Shown here: positions 26,479 to 42,874 of the stretch, one piece after another
Layout: the number at the start of each line of letters is the position of its first letter
Position numbering within the stretch: position 1 is the stretch's first letter
Origin: Aromatoleum buckelii
GTDB taxonomy: Bacteria > Pseudomonadota > Gammaproteobacteria > Burkholderiales > Rhodocyclaceae
DNA: 64,000 nt
Assembly (NCBI RefSeq): GCF_012910785.2
Contig: NZ_WTVH02000010.1
Location: 682,001 to 746,000 of the forward strand
Direction: 5' to 3'
The notes under the pieces: generated by a model
Seen by the model: the letters and a program-made list of their open reading frames with translations, nothing else
Told to the model about the DNA's origin: nothing
The model's database searches: none
Made by a program: the position numbers and the translations under genes

Positions 26479-27804
26479 TCAATCGGCTTGAGCTACCACT
26501 GTTCGATTCAGGAGCGCCAATCGTTGTAGCAGTGGTGCGGTTTGACTCTTGAATGCGGCGAGCGCAGTGGGTCCTAGTGGCTGGACCGTAGGTAGCGCGA
26601 TCTTCATCGGATCGTGCGCGACATTATTCACGCGGATCTCGTAATGCAGGTGCGGACCGGTCGCCCAGCCCGTCGACCCTACATAGCCGATCAGATCGCC
26701 CTGCCTGATTTTTGCGCCTTTTCGAAGACCGCCGGCAAAGCCGTGGAGGTGAGCATAGGCGGTGGAGTAGCGGTCCCGGTGTTGCAAGACAACAATGTTG
26801 CCGTAACCGTTCTGCCTGCCCACATAGTTTACAACGCCGTCGGAGGCCGCTTTCACAGGCGTGCCGGTCGGAGCTGCAAAGTCCACGCCGTTGTGGCTGC
26901 GCCAACTTCGATGAATGGGGTGCAGGCGCCGTCCGAAGGTGGACGAGATTCTGGAGAACTCCAAAGGGTACCTTAGGTACGCCTCATTCAGCCCGCGACC
27001 CTCGGGTGTGTAATACGCCTCGCTCCCATCCGCGTCGCGATGCAGTACCACCGCATATTTTTTCCCTTGGTTGACGAACTCCGCCGCCAGCACTCGTCCA
27101 CTACCCGCAGGAGCTCCCTTGTCGTAGATCGTCTCGTAGACGACGCTGAATTGATCTCCCGCACGTAGATCCGAGCTGAAATCGACCTCGGTGCCAAAAA
27201 TCTCTGCAAGCTTTGTTGCGACGCTGTCAGGAACACCTGCCGAATCCGTGGCACCGAAAAGCGTATGACGAATCGTTCCGGCGCGCATCTCGATGTGGGT
27301 ATCCACCTCGGGGTGAGCTTGACTGCGCGAACGGATCCCCTCCGGAGTGCCCTCGATCGTGAAGCTTGAATCGCCTCTCGCCACTGGCAAAGTCAGGGAA
27401 ACAAGCTTTCCACGCCCGTCAACCAGCGCCAGTACGGAGCGTCCTGCGCGCAACTGGCGAAGTGCGCTTCGGCTTTCAGGATCGCCAGACAGGAAATCGA
27501 GCGCTTCCTGGTCGTCAATCTTGAGACGGCGAAAGAGCGTCTGAATCGTATCGCCCGGCTGCACCCGCTCGTCGAAAACGAACGGGATCGGGGTACTGGC
27601 ACTAGGCTGGACGGTAACGGATCCAAGCTGCTCGATGACCGATTGCACCGGAAACGGCGGCAAGGCATCGCCGGGAACCACTGCAGTGGCCGCGACGACG
27701 CTCAGAAGCGAGGTGCCCATGAGAGCCCCAAGCATCCATCGCCGGCGGCCCGAAGGGAGATGGCGGAACAGTTCGGCTAGAATCGTGTTTTTTCGTGCCT
27801 GCAT
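26479..27804 (-). CDS. M23-family murein endopeptidase, membrane-anchored
   Basis: A cell-wall endopeptidase of 441 residues. It has an N-terminal membrane segment (about 20-45, MLGALMGTSLLSVVAATAVV) and an OapA/LysM-like region (about 60-160). The C-terminal LytM/M23 domain (about 300-400) has zinc ligands in SHNGVDFAAPTGTPV and in GPHLHYEIRV, and the catalytic YAHLHGF. The full set of residues suggests an active enzyme, like MepM of E. coli. The start at 27804 (MQARKNTI) precedes the anchor. It is divergent from tyrS, a frequent neighbour of this peptidase in proteobacteria. Confidence 0.94.
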   Translation of the reverse strand: MQARKNTILAELFRHLPSGRRRWMLGALMGTSLLSVVAATAVVPGDALPPFPVQSVIEQLGSVTVQPSASTPIPFVFDERVQPGDTIQTLFRRLKIDDQEALDFLSGDPESRSALRQLRAGRSVLALVDGRGKLVSLTLPVARGDSSFTIEGTPEGIRSRSQAHPEVDTHIEMRAGTIRHTLFGATDSAGVPDSVATKLAEIFGTEVDFSSDLRAGDQFSVVYETIYDKGAPAGSGRVLAAEFVNQGKKYAVVLHRDADGSEAYYTPEGRGLNEAYLRYPLEFSRISSTFGRRLHPIHRSWRSHNGVDFAAPTGTPVKAASDGVVNYVGRQNGYGNIVVLQHRDRYSTAYAHLHGFAGGLRKGAKIRQGDLIGYVGSTGWATGPHLHYEIRVNNVAHDPMKIALPTVQPLGPTALAAFKSQTAPLLQRLALLNRTVVAQAD

Positions 27805-27876
27805 GGGAAACACTGGGCAAAAACTTGCGCGAGTTTAGCAAAGTTTTTCCGGCTGCCCTAACGAATGGAGAAATGC

Positions 27877-29076
27877 ATGACTGACGTACAGGCAGCCCTT
27901 GAGCTGATAAAGCGGGGAGCTGAAGAGTTACTGATCGAAGCGGAACTTGTCGAAAAACTCAAGTCGGATCGCCCTCTACGCGTGAAGGCAGGTTTCGACC
28001 CGACAGCCCCCGATCTGCACCTGGGGCACACCGTCCTGCTCAACAAGTTACGGCACTTCCAGGAACTGGGTCATCAGGTGTTGTTTCTGGTCGGCGACTT
28101 TACCGCAATGATCGGTGATCCGTCCGGGAAGAACGCCACTCGGCCGCCCTTGTTGCGTGAGCAGATCCTCGAAAATGCACGTACCTATCAGGAGCAAGTG
28201 TTCAAGATTCTCGATCCGGACAAGACGGAGATCTGCTTCAACTCCTCGTGGATGGAGTCCCTCGGGGCAGCGGGGATGATTCGACTGGCATCACGGCACA
28301 CGGTGGCGCGGATGCTGGAGCGGGACGATTTTGCAAAGCGCTACGCGGGAGGGCAGCCGATCGCGATCCACGAGTTTCTGTACCCTCTGTGCCAAGGCTA
28401 CGACTCGGTGGCGATGCGGGCGGATGTCGAACTCGGAGGGACCGACCAGAAATTCAATCTGCTGGTCGGCAGAGAGCTTCAGAAGCATGAGCGACAGGCG
28501 CCACAGTGCGTTCTCATGATGCCGCTGCTGGAGGGGCTCGACGGCGTTAACAAGATGTCAAAGTCGCTCGGCAACTACATAGGTATCACGGAAGCGCCCC
28601 GCGAAATCTTCGGGAAGATCATGTCGATCTCCGATAGTTTGATGTGGCGCTATTTCGACTTGCTGTCCTTTCGTCCTGCCGGCGAAATCGCACACTGTCG
28701 CGTCGAGGTCGAAGGTGGACGTAATCCGCGCGAACTGAAGGTGCTGTTGGCGCAGGAGCTCGTGACCCGGTTCCACAACCATGCTGCTGCAGAGGATGCC
28801 CTCATTGATTTCGAAGCCCGATTCCAACGGGGTGCATTGCCAGACGATATGCCTGAAGTGAATGTCACAGTCGGGGAGGGCGGTTTGCCGGTGTTCCAGG
28901 TCGTCAAACAGGCAGGACTGACTGGAAGTTCCTCGGAAGCACTGCGTATGATCGAGCAGGGCGCGGTTCGACTGAATGGGGAGCGAGTGGAGGACAAAGG
29001 TCTTGTGCTGCGGCGCGATCAAACCGTGGTTCTGCAGGTGGGGAAACGGAAATTCGCATCCGTGGTGCTGAATTGA
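27877..29076 (+). CDS. tyrS: Tyrosyl-tRNA synthetase
   Basis: A class I synthetase charging tRNA-Tyr, 399 residues. The HIGH-type motif HLGH is at 48-51 and KMSKS at 226-230. A C-terminal S4 RNA-binding domain (about 335-395) contains [24 protein letters not shown] lies six bases before ATG 27877; an ATG four codons earlier is less well placed. The length and class signature fit the TyrZ-like group common in proteobacteria. It lies immediately upstream of the rrn operon promoter. Confidence 0.97.
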   Translation: MTDVQAALELIKRGAEELLIEAELVEKLKSDRPLRVKAGFDPTAPDLHLGHTVLLNKLRHFQELGHQVLFLVGDFTAMIGDPSGKNATRPPLLREQILENARTYQEQVFKILDPDKTEICFNSSWMESLGAAGMIRLASRHTVARMLERDDFAKRYAGGQPIAIHEFLYPLCQGYDSVAMRADVELGGTDQKFNLLVGRELQKHERQAPQCVLMMPLLEGLDGVNKMSKSLGNYIGITEAPREIFGKIMSISDSLMWRYFDLLSFRPAGEIAHCRVEVEGGRNPRELKVLLAQELVTRFHNHAAAEDALIDFEARFQRGALPDDMPEVNVTVGEGGLPVFQVVKQAGLTGSSSEALRMIEQGAVRLNGERVEDKGLVLRRDQTVVLQVGKRKFASVVLN

Positions 29077-29130
29077 CAAGAATTTCCGTGACCAGGGATC
29101 GCTTCAATCAACAAACGGTTCAGCAACAGG

Positions 29131-29158
29131 TTGACTGCCTATCGGAAGTGTCTATAAT
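29131..29158 (+). promoter_or_regulatory. rrn P1-type promoter
   Basis: TTGACT at 29131-29136 and a perfect TATAAT at 29153-29158 are spaced 16 bp apart. They are followed by a GC-rich discriminator (CGCCCTC), as expected for a stringently and growth-rate controlled rRNA promoter. The start is near 29165, with a leader of about 285 nt. AT-rich sequence upstream could act as an UP element. The remainder of 29077-29448 is rRNA leader. Confidence 0.8.
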
Positions 29159-29311
29159 TCGCCCTCTTCGCGGCACCGAGCGGTTTTGGCAGTACGGTGC
29201 GAGGCGCGGTGGCGATGGAGAGAGCTTCCCCGGTGGTCAGGAAAAGGTCCGGTGGGGGTTGACGGCAGCGGCGAAGTCGATCAGAATCTCTTTCTCGCTG
29301 CAACGGCAGCA

Positions 29312-29324
29312 GTTCTTTAAAAAG
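29312..29324 (+). promoter_or_regulatory. rrn leader boxA antitermination element
   Basis: GTTCTTTAAAAAG in the 16S leader matches the boxA core (TGCTCTTTAAAA), which recruits the NusB/S10 antitermination complex. Confidence 0.7.
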
Positions 29325-29448
29325 TTGAACAACCGATAAGTGTGGGTACTGGGTTGCTGCGGTGGTCGAACTGCCTTCGGGTGGATTCGGCAATTGCAAA
29401 GATTGAGTGCTCGCAAGTCAGAGATGATTTTGAGTACTTTGTTGGATT

Positions 29449-30986
<1,538 letters not shown>

Positions 30987-31061
30987 CAAGAGATGACGCC
31001 GCGGCGGCGCAGTATCCACAACTTATCGGTTGTTCAGGCAACGAGAGCCTCGAAGGCATGA

Positions 31062-31138
31062 GGGTCTGTAGCTCAGCTGGTTAGAGCACCGTCTTGATAA
31101 GGCGGGGGTCGTTGGTTCGAACCCAACCAGACCCACCA
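31062..31138 (+). tRNA. ileT: tRNA-Ile (GAT)
   Basis: A 77-nt tRNA with encoded CCA in the 16S-23S spacer. Acceptor stem GGGTCTG pairs with CAGACCC. The anticodon loop TTGATAA gives anticodon GAT, and GGTTCGAA marks the T loop. Confidence 0.97.
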
Positions 31139-31150
31139 CACGATCAAGCG

Positions 31151-31226
31151 GGGGGATTAGCTCAGCTGGGAGAGCACCTGCTTTGCAAGCAGGGGGTCGA
31201 CGGTTCGATCCCGTCATCCTCCACCA
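31151..31226 (+). tRNA. alaT: tRNA-Ala (TGC)
   Basis: A 76-nt tRNA with encoded CCA, 12 bp after tRNA-Ile. Acceptor stem GGGGGAT pairs with ATCCTCC. The anticodon loop TTTGCAA gives anticodon TGC. It is the standard Ile-Ala spacer pair. Confidence 0.97.
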
Positions 31227-31317
31227 GCGTTCGGGGGTGGGCAGAAGCAGGCGTCGAAGGGCTAAGCGGTGCGGATCGTCGGGTCCGCAGCGCTTAGGCC
31301 TTGGCAGGTTTTTGAGG

Positions 31318-31333
31318 TCGCGTTCTTTAACAA
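31318..31333 (+). promoter_or_regulatory. boxA element in the 23S leader
   Basis: TCGCGTTCTTTAACAA before the 23S gene matches the second boxA (TGCTCTTTAACA), used to keep antitermination through the 23S gene. The rest of the spacer 31227-31508 holds no gene. Confidence 0.65.
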
Positions 31334-31508
31334 AGTGGAAGAAGTAAAGTGTGCGACAGTGGGCCGCAAGGCGCACTGTTGCATGGGTTGGTGTGATTGC
31401 ATTTTTGCATTCATCTGCGCTTTGAACCAGCGGCAGGTGAGTGCGCGCACAAGCGTGAGTTCGTCTATGGCGGTGGGTGCCCTGGCAACACAGGGTCCAT
31501 GGTTATAG

Positions 31509-34393
<2,885 letters not shown>

Positions 34394-34483
34394 ATAACCC
34401 TGGATCCAACACCGCGACAACTCACCGAAAAACGCATCACGCCACTCCCCCACACTTTGCTTCCCCACTTTGTTACCCTTTAC

Positions 34484-34600
34484 AGTCTGACGACCATAGC
34501 CTCCTGGCCCCACCCCTTCCCATCCCGAACAGGACCGTGAAACAGGAGCGCGCCGATGATAGTGCCCAATGCGGGTGCGAAAGTAGGTCATCGTCAGACT
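34484..34600 (+). rRNA. rrf: 5S ribosomal RNA
   Basis: About 117 nt with a terminal stem AGTCTGACGA / TCGTCAGACT and the conserved CCCATCCCGAACAGG loop region. Ends are accurate to within a base or two. Confidence 0.93.
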
Positions 34601-34613
34601 ACCCCTTGCACCG

Positions 34614-34650
34614 AAAAGCCGCTTCCCCCTCCACGGGAAAGCGGCTTTTT
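34614..34650 (+). terminator. Rho-independent terminator of the rrn operon
   Basis: AAAAGCCGCTTCCCC, a 6-base loop, then GGGAAAGCGGCTTTTT lies 13 bases after 5S. Confidence 0.92.
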
Positions 34651-34828
34651 GCTGTCTGCACGCCGCGCAAAACCCCCTCCCGCCCGATCGGCCAGAAGCG
34701 TCGCGTCGCTCGGCCGGAAGAAAACCCGCGGAATCTTCGGGGCACAATGCTTTTACGTGCTTTTTACGACTCCAGTATTCCAATAAATTCTGAATAGAGC
34801 ACAGCTTCCTTCACGAGCTCTACGATAT

Positions 34829-35533
34829 TCAGGGTGCACGTTTGGCGTGAACGAGGTAATTCACATCGGTGTCATTTCCGAGTGAATACACATGTGTCAA
34901 GGGGTTGTAGCTCATGCCCAGCAATTCAGTGGTTTCCAGGGCGGCTTGGCGACAATAGCGTGCAAGTTCGGATGGCCTGATGAATTTCGCATAATCGTGC
35001 GTGCCGCGCGGCAATAGCTTCAGGATGTATTCGGCTCCGAGAACTGCAAATAGATACGCCTTGAAATTCCGGTTGATTGTCGAGAAAAATACGTCACCGC
35101 CGGGTCGGACCAGTTGGGCGCACGCGGCCACCGTGCTTGCAGGATCAGGGACATGCTCGAGCATTTCCATGCAAGTCACGATGTCGAACTCCTCAGCATG
35201 TTGCGCGGCGAATTCCTCAGCGCTCGCATGGTGATAGTCGACTTTCTGCCCGCTTTCGAACAGGTGAAGGCGAGCGACGCCGAGAGCCTTTTCTGACAGG
35301 TCAATACCTGTTGTGACATGAGCACCTGCGGCTGCCATGCTCTCGGACAGGATTCCTCCGCCACATCCAATATCCAGGACACGCTTGCCTGCAAGCCCCG
35401 CATTCCTGTCTATCCAGTCGAGGCGCAACGGGTTGATTTCATGAAGCGGTTTGAATTCGGACGTGGTGTCCCACCAGCGGTGGGCAAGTTCGCTGAATTT
35501 TTGCAGTTCTGCGGGGTCTGCATTCATGTTCAT
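34829..35533 (-). CDS. ubiG: Ubiquinone biosynthesis O-methyltransferase
   Basis: The SAM-dependent enzyme that performs both O-methylations of ubiquinone synthesis, 234 residues. SAM motif I is [13 protein letters not shown] (53-65). Post-I is TTGIDLSE, and the family segments [16 protein letters not shown] and FFSTINRN are present. The N-terminal [19 protein letters not shown] is the UbiG signature. It lies on the minus strand after the OmpA gene, with a terminator between them. A gph phosphatase, often next to ubiG in this group, is absent here. Confidence 0.97.
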   Translation of the reverse strand: MNMNADPAELQKFSELAHRWWDTTSEFKPLHEINPLRLDWIDRNAGLAGKRVLDIGCGGGILSESMAAAGAHVTTGIDLSEKALGVARLHLFESGQKVDYHHASAEEFAAQHAEEFDIVTCMEMLEHVPDPASTVAACAQLVRPGGDVFFSTINRNFKAYLFAVLGAEYILKLLPRGTHDYAKFIRPSELARYCRQAALETTELLGMSYNPLTHVYSLGNDTDVNYLVHAKRAP

Positions 35534-35600
35534 TGCCTGAAGTCTTTTGTCACGATGGGACCAGTGCGGTGCAGCCGTGTTCCCCTTTCGCTGGCCAAAT

Positions 35601-35630
35601 GAAAAAGCCCTGCCGGGGCAGGGCCTTCAC
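35601..35630 (-). terminator. Rho-independent terminator of the OmpA-domain gene
   Basis: On the minus strand, GGCCCTGCC, short loop, GGCAGGGC is followed by TTTTTC, about 20 bases beyond the stop codon. Confidence 0.88.
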
Positions 35631-35649
35631 AGGCACTCGGATGGATCGT

Positions 35650-36366
35650 TTACTTCGTGCCGATCACTTCAACTTCGACGCGACGATCCGGCTGCAGGCA
35701 TTCGATGAGCCCCTTGCGACCGAGTCTGTCCGAGCAACTCGTGCCCGTGACCGGCTGGCGCTCGCCCTTGCCTTCGGTATAGATCCGATTTGCTTCGACA
35801 CCCTTGCCCACCAGGTAGGTCTTCACCGCGTTGGCGCGGCGATCGGACAGCTTCTGGTTGTAGGCGTCGGAGCCCAGACGGTCGGTGTGGCCGACCGCGA
35901 GAATCACTTCCAGCTTGACGCTCTTCGCCTGCTCGGCCAGCTGATCAAGCTTGCTCCTGCCTTCGGGCTTGAGGACGGCCTTGTCGAAGTCGAACAGCGT
36001 GTCGGCCGAGAGTTTGATCTTTTCAGCGGTGGGCCTCGGCGCGGGAGCGGCAGGGGCGGGAACTGCCGCCGGAATCACTGCCGGCGTACACTTTTCCTTC
36101 GGCACGATATCGCTGTCGCATTCGCAGCCCGCCGGGAACTGGCCCGCCATGGCGGTACCAGCAGCAGCCGGGCTCCAGTAGCCGGTGCGCCAGCACAAGC
36201 CCGTGCCACTACGCGCGACGACGTTGCGCGAATCGATAACGTAGGGAATCTCGCCCTTGCCATCGACCACGACATCCTTTGCCTGCGCAAAGGCGGCCGG
36301 TGCGGAGAGGCCGATCGAGGCGATTGCGGCCAGTATGAACATCTGCTTTTTAGTCTGTTTGATCAT
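35650..36366 (-). CDS. OmpA-family outer-membrane protein without barrel domain
   Basis: A protein of 238 residues. A signal peptide (about 1-27, ending PAAFAQA) is followed by a region of about 90 residues with cysteines (GLCWRTGYW, GCECD, KEKC) and an Ala/Pro linker. The C-terminal OmpA domain (about 135-235) has TLFDFDKAVLKPEG, the peptidoglycan-binding GHTDRLGSDAYNQKLSDRRA, and a late CSD/ECL cysteine pair. It lacks an eight-stranded barrel, so it is probably a periplasmic or lipid-independent peptidoglycan tether, as in many betaproteobacterial 'OmpA' proteins. ATG 36366 has GAGGA four bases upstream. Confidence 0.92.
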   Translation of the reverse strand: MIKQTKKQMFILAAIASIGLSAPAAFAQAKDVVVDGKGEIPYVIDSRNVVARSGTGLCWRTGYWSPAAAGTAMAGQFPAGCECDSDIVPKEKCTPAVIPAAVPAPAAPAPRPTAEKIKLSADTLFDFDKAVLKPEGRSKLDQLAEQAKSVKLEVILAVGHTDRLGSDAYNQKLSDRRANAVKTYLVGKGVEANRIYTEGKGERQPVTGTSCSDRLGRKGLIECLQPDRRVEVEVIGTK

Positions 36367-36469
36367 GATTTCCTCGTCGATGGGCAGGAGGATGAGTGGG
36401 GATGACTGATTAACCGGGCGAATCGAATTGAGCAGTACCCGCCAAGAGTAAGAGCCAAACATATCCAGT

Positions 36470-37789
36470 TCAGCTACCAAGCTTAGTTTGCCACAGTGCA
36501 GTAAGCGCGAGCAATTCGCTGTCGTTTAATTGCAACATCAAATTCCCTTTATTTACACGGATTTCTCCGCCGACCCACACGTGGGAGACGTGCTCCCGTC
36601 CTGCAACATAGACCAAATGCGAGGCAGGATTGAAGCACGGGAGGGTCTCGAACCGGTCCAGCGCGACCGCACAAAGGTCGGCTGCCTTGCCTGGCTCTAT
36701 CGATCCGATCCGGTCTCCCAGTCCCAAGGCGCGGGCGGCATCGAGTGTCGCCATCCGGATGGCGGCGTGGGCAGGAATCGCGGTGGCGTCGAGGGTGGAG
36801 ACCTTCGCAAGAAGAGAGGCATGCCGAATTTCCTGGAAGAGATCAAGGCGATTGTTGCTGGCTGCGCCGTCAGTGCCAAGGCCTACCGTGATCCCGGCTT
36901 CCCTCAGGCGAGCGATCGGTGCGATCCCGCTTGCCAGCTTCATGTTCGAAGTGGGGCAGTGGGCAATGCTGCAGCCATGCAGGGTGAGCAGGTCGAAATC
37001 GGATTGGTCGAGATGAACCGCGTGGACCCCGAGCAGGTTGCTGCCGAGCAGACCGAGGCGCGCAAGTCGGGTGAGCGGACGGGCGCCATGACGGGAATGA
37101 GAGTCCTGAATCTCCTGGAGCGTCTCGTGGAGGTGGATGTGGATCGTCGTGTCGAGTTCGGCGGCGAGGCTGGCGACGCGCGCCAGGGTTTCATCCGAAA
37201 CCGTATACGGTGCGTGCGGGGCAAGCGAAAAATCGATTCGCGGATGCGTGTGCCATTGCCCCCGCGCTGCCAGTCCCTTGCGCAGATAGTCGTCCGCATC
37301 AGTGGCGTAGGGCGTGGGAAATTCGAGCACGGTGATGCCGAGCACGGCCCGCATGCCCGCCTGGTCGAACGCTTCAGCGGCCGCATCCGGGTAGAAATAC
37401 ATATCGTTGCAGGTCGTGATTCCGCCCCGCAGCATTTCAGCCGCTGCGAGCAACGTGCCGTCGCGGACGAAAGCGTAGGACATCTGCCTGCCTTCAGCCG
37501 GCCAGATCGCCTCCTGCAGCCAGCGCATCAAAGGCAGGTCGTCGGCGATTCCGCGCATCAGCGTCATCGCCGCATGCGCATGAAGATTGATCAGCCCCGG
37601 AATCAGGACATGCTCGGCGAGTTCGAAGGACTCTGGCGCATGATAGCGCGAGCGCGCTTCGTCCTGCGGCAATATCGCGAGGATGCGCCCGTTGCGCACC
37701 ACGACGGCATGGTGCTCGAGTACGACGTTCGCGGGCTCGACGGGAAGGATCCAGCGAGCGTGAATCAGGAGGTCTGCGGGCTGGCTCAA
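36470..37789 (-). CDS. mtaD: Amidohydrolase, 5'-methylthioadenosine/S-adenosylhomocysteine deaminase type
   Basis: A cytoplasmic metal-dependent deaminase of the TRZ/ATZ amidohydrolase group, 439 residues. Metal ligands are visible as His70/His72 (NLHAHAAM), a histidine in HIHLHET, a histidine in GVHAVHLD, and Asp in LGTDGAASNN. Such enzymes deaminate MTA, SAH or adenosine in nucleoside and methionine recycling. The substrate assignment comes from similarity, and neighbouring ubiG/coq7 methylation would supply SAH. It is divergent from gyrA. Confidence 0.9.
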   Translation of the reverse strand: MSQPADLLIHARWILPVEPANVVLEHHAVVVRNGRILAILPQDEARSRYHAPESFELAEHVLIPGLINLHAHAAMTLMRGIADDLPLMRWLQEAIWPAEGRQMSYAFVRDGTLLAAAEMLRGGITTCNDMYFYPDAAAEAFDQAGMRAVLGITVLEFPTPYATDADDYLRKGLAARGQWHTHPRIDFSLAPHAPYTVSDETLARVASLAAELDTTIHIHLHETLQEIQDSHSRHGARPLTRLARLGLLGSNLLGVHAVHLDQSDFDLLTLHGCSIAHCPTSNMKLASGIAPIARLREAGITVGLGTDGAASNNRLDLFQEIRHASLLAKVSTLDATAIPAHAAIRMATLDAARALGLGDRIGSIEPGKAADLCAVALDRFETLPCFNPASHLVYVAGREHVSHVWVGGEIRVNKGNLMLQLNDSELLALTALWQTKLGS

Positions 37790-37997
37790 CTCTCGCTCCA
37801 GACGATGCAGGGGCTGTGCAGAGGCGACAGCTTTGCATCTCGGTTTTTCCTACGATTTAAGCATACGTCGGTTTGTGCCGCCATCAGCGCGTTCGTGATG
37901 CGTACCGTCGGCCACCCTGGCAATGCGGACCGTCCGGTACCCGCCGCATGGTAAGATTGCACGCTTTTGACCCAGCGGTTTTCGCCGCCGCCGCTAA

Positions 37998-40628
<2,631 letters not shown>

Positions 40629-40653
40629 GACTGCGAAGGGGGAGTTCCAGACG

Positions 40654-41754
40654 ATGACACGCGTATACAACTTCAGCGCCGGACCCGCGGCGCTGCCCGA
40701 GGCGGTGCTGCGACAGGCCGCCGAAGAGATGCTCGACTGGCATGGCGCGGGCTGCGGCGTGATGGAAATGAGCCATCGCGGCAAGGAGTTCACGTCGATC
40801 GTCGAACAGGCGGAAGCGGATTTGAGCGAGCTGCTGGGGATCCCGGACAACTACCGCATGCTGTTCCTGCAAGGCGGTGCGACTCAGCAGTTTGCGCAGA
40901 TTCCGATGAATCTGCTCGCCGGAGGGTCGGCCGACTATCTCGTGACCGGGACCTGGTCGAAGAAGGCCTACGGTGAAGCGAAGCATCTGGCCGGCGCGCT
41001 CGGCGGCGCAGTCCGGCTCGCCGGCTCCACGGAGACCGCCGGATTCACGCGCCTGCTGCGCCCCGACGAACTCGACCTCGACCCGCGGGCGCGCTATCTG
41101 CATCTTTGCACTAACGAGACGATTCACGGCGTCGAACTGCGCGATGCCAACCTGTTGCCGGATGCGGGCGTGCCGCTGGTCGCCGACATGTCGTCGCATA
41201 TCCTGTCGCGCCCGATAGACGTCAGCTGCTACGGCCTGATCTATGCCGGGGCGCAAAAAAACATCGGGCCTTCCGGGCTGGTCGTCGTCATCGTGCGCGA
41301 GGACCTGCTCGGCCATGCTGCGCCGATGACGCCGACGATGATGGATTATCGCGTGATGGCGGAGAACGGCTCGATGCTCAACACGCCGCCGACCTACGCG
41401 ATCTACATCGCGGGACTCGTATTCCGCTGGCTCAAGGCGCAGGGCGGGCTCGCGGCGGTCGAGGCGAACAACGTCGCGAAGTCGAACCTGCTTTACGATT
41501 TTCTCGACGCCAGCGATTTTTACGAGAACCGCGTCGCGCACGACAGCCGCTCGCGGATGAACATCCCGTTCCTGCTGCGCGACGCCGCGCTCAATGATGC
41601 TTTCCTCGCCGGAGCGACAGCCGCGGGGCTGACGCAGCTCAAGGGGCACAAGTCGGTCGGAGGGATGCGCGCCTCGATCTATAACGCGATGCCGCTCGCC
41701 GGAGTGCAGGCGCTGGTTGATTACATGCGCGATTTTTCCGCGCGAAACGGTTGA
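40654..41754 (+). CDS. serC: Phosphoserine aminotransferase
   Basis: A PLP enzyme of serine and pyridoxal phosphate synthesis, 366 residues. The start [19 protein letters not shown] is diagnostic. The PLP lysine is in [12 protein letters not shown] (about residue 202), and HRGKEF and [12 protein letters not shown] are conserved. GGGGGAG lies upstream of ATG 40654. It is placed between gyrA and pheA, the classical gyrA-serC-pheA-aroA order. Confidence 0.97.
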   Translation: MTRVYNFSAGPAALPEAVLRQAAEEMLDWHGAGCGVMEMSHRGKEFTSIVEQAEADLSELLGIPDNYRMLFLQGGATQQFAQIPMNLLAGGSADYLVTGTWSKKAYGEAKHLAGALGGAVRLAGSTETAGFTRLLRPDELDLDPRARYLHLCTNETIHGVELRDANLLPDAGVPLVADMSSHILSRPIDVSCYGLIYAGAQKNIGPSGLVVVIVREDLLGHAAPMTPTMMDYRVMAENGSMLNTPPTYAIYIAGLVFRWLKAQGGLAAVEANNVAKSNLLYDFLDASDFYENRVAHDSRSRMNIPFLLRDAALNDAFLAGATAAGLTQLKGHKSVGGMRASIYNAMPLAGVQALVDYMRDFSARNG

Positions 41755-41778
41755 ACACGCACGGCTGAAAGGGCGAGC

Positions 41779-42843
41779 ATGAGTGACGAACTGCTGAACC
41801 TCAGGAAAAACATCGACCGCCTCGACGAGGAAATCCTCGTGCGCCTTGCAGAACGCGCGCGGCACGCCCAGCGCGTCGGCGAGATCAAGCAGGGCAACGT
41901 ATATCGCCCGGAGCGCGAAGCGCAGGTGCTGCGCCGCCTCGGTGCTGCCAATCCCGGACCGTTGCCGGATCTCGCGGTGCAGCGGATTTTCCGCGAAATC
42001 ATGTCGGCGTGCCTCGCGCTCGAACGGCCGCTCCGGGTTGCCTACCTCGGGCCGGCAGGGACCTTTTCGGAGAGCGCGTCACGCAAGCATTTCGGCTCGG
42101 CGCCGAACTTCGTGCCGACCTCGACCATCGACGAGGTCTTTCGCGCTGTCGAAGCCGGTAACGTCGACTACGGCGTCGTCCCGGTCGAGAACTCGACCGA
42201 AGGCGTGGTCGGCGGCACGCTCGACCTGCTGCTCGAGAATCCGTTGCAGATCTGCGGCGAAGTCAAGCTGCGCATCCATCAACACCTGCTGTCGAAAGCT
42301 GCGGGCATCGGCGCGCTCAAGCGGCTGTATTCGCACGCCCAGTCCCTCGCCCAGTGCCACGAGTGGCTGAACCGCCACCTGCCGTCGCTTTCGCGCGTAC
42401 CGGTCGCGAGCAACGCCGAGGCGGCGCGCCTCGCTTCTGAAGATGCCGAATCGTGCGCGATCGCGGGCGAAGCGGCGGCCGACCTCTATGGCCTCGGCGT
42501 GCTGGCTGCGAACATCGAGGACGATCCGAACAACACGACGTGCTTTCTCGTCATCGCGCACCACGACGCGGACCGCTCGGGCCAGGACAAGACTTCGCTG
42601 GTGTGCTCGGCGCCGAACCGGCCGGGCGCGGTGCATGCGCTGCTCGAACCGCTGGCGAAGCACGGTGTCAGCATGAGCAAGCTGCAATCCCGTCCCGCGC
42701 GCGGCGGATTGTGGGAGTACGTGTTCTACATGGACATCGAAGGCCACCGCGACGACCCGGAGGTGGCCGCGGCCTTGAAGGAACTCAACGAACGTGCCGG
42801 GTTCGTCAAAGTGTTGGGGTCGTACCCGGTCGCGGTGATCTGA
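41779..42843 (+). CDS. pheA: Bifunctional chorismate mutase / prephenate dehydratase (P-protein)
   Basis: It converts chorismate to prephenate and then phenylpyruvate. Domains: AroQ-type chorismate mutase (about 1-85, LRKNIDRLDEEIL), prephenate dehydratase (about 92-270, AYLGPAGTFSESA and VPVENSTEGVVGGTLD) and a C-terminal ACT domain (about 275-350). The ACT domain has the Phe-binding region LQSRPARGGLWEYVFYMD, a variant of ESRP. The length of 354 is typical. Phenylalanine feedback is expected from the ACT domain. It lies 24 bp after serC and 31 bp before hisC. Confidence 0.97.
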   Translation: MSDELLNLRKNIDRLDEEILVRLAERARHAQRVGEIKQGNVYRPEREAQVLRRLGAANPGPLPDLAVQRIFREIMSACLALERPLRVAYLGPAGTFSESASRKHFGSAPNFVPTSTIDEVFRAVEAGNVDYGVVPVENSTEGVVGGTLDLLLENPLQICGEVKLRIHQHLLSKAAGIGALKRLYSHAQSLAQCHEWLNRHLPSLSRVPVASNAEAARLASEDAESCAIAGEAAADLYGLGVLAANIEDDPNNTTCFLVIAHHDADRSGQDKTSLVCSAPNRPGAVHALLEPLAKHGVSMSKLQSRPARGGLWEYVFYMDIEGHRDDPEVAAALKELNERAGFVKVLGSYPVAVI

Positions 42844-42874
42844 GCGGAACGGGACCGACCACGAGGAGAGCGCA

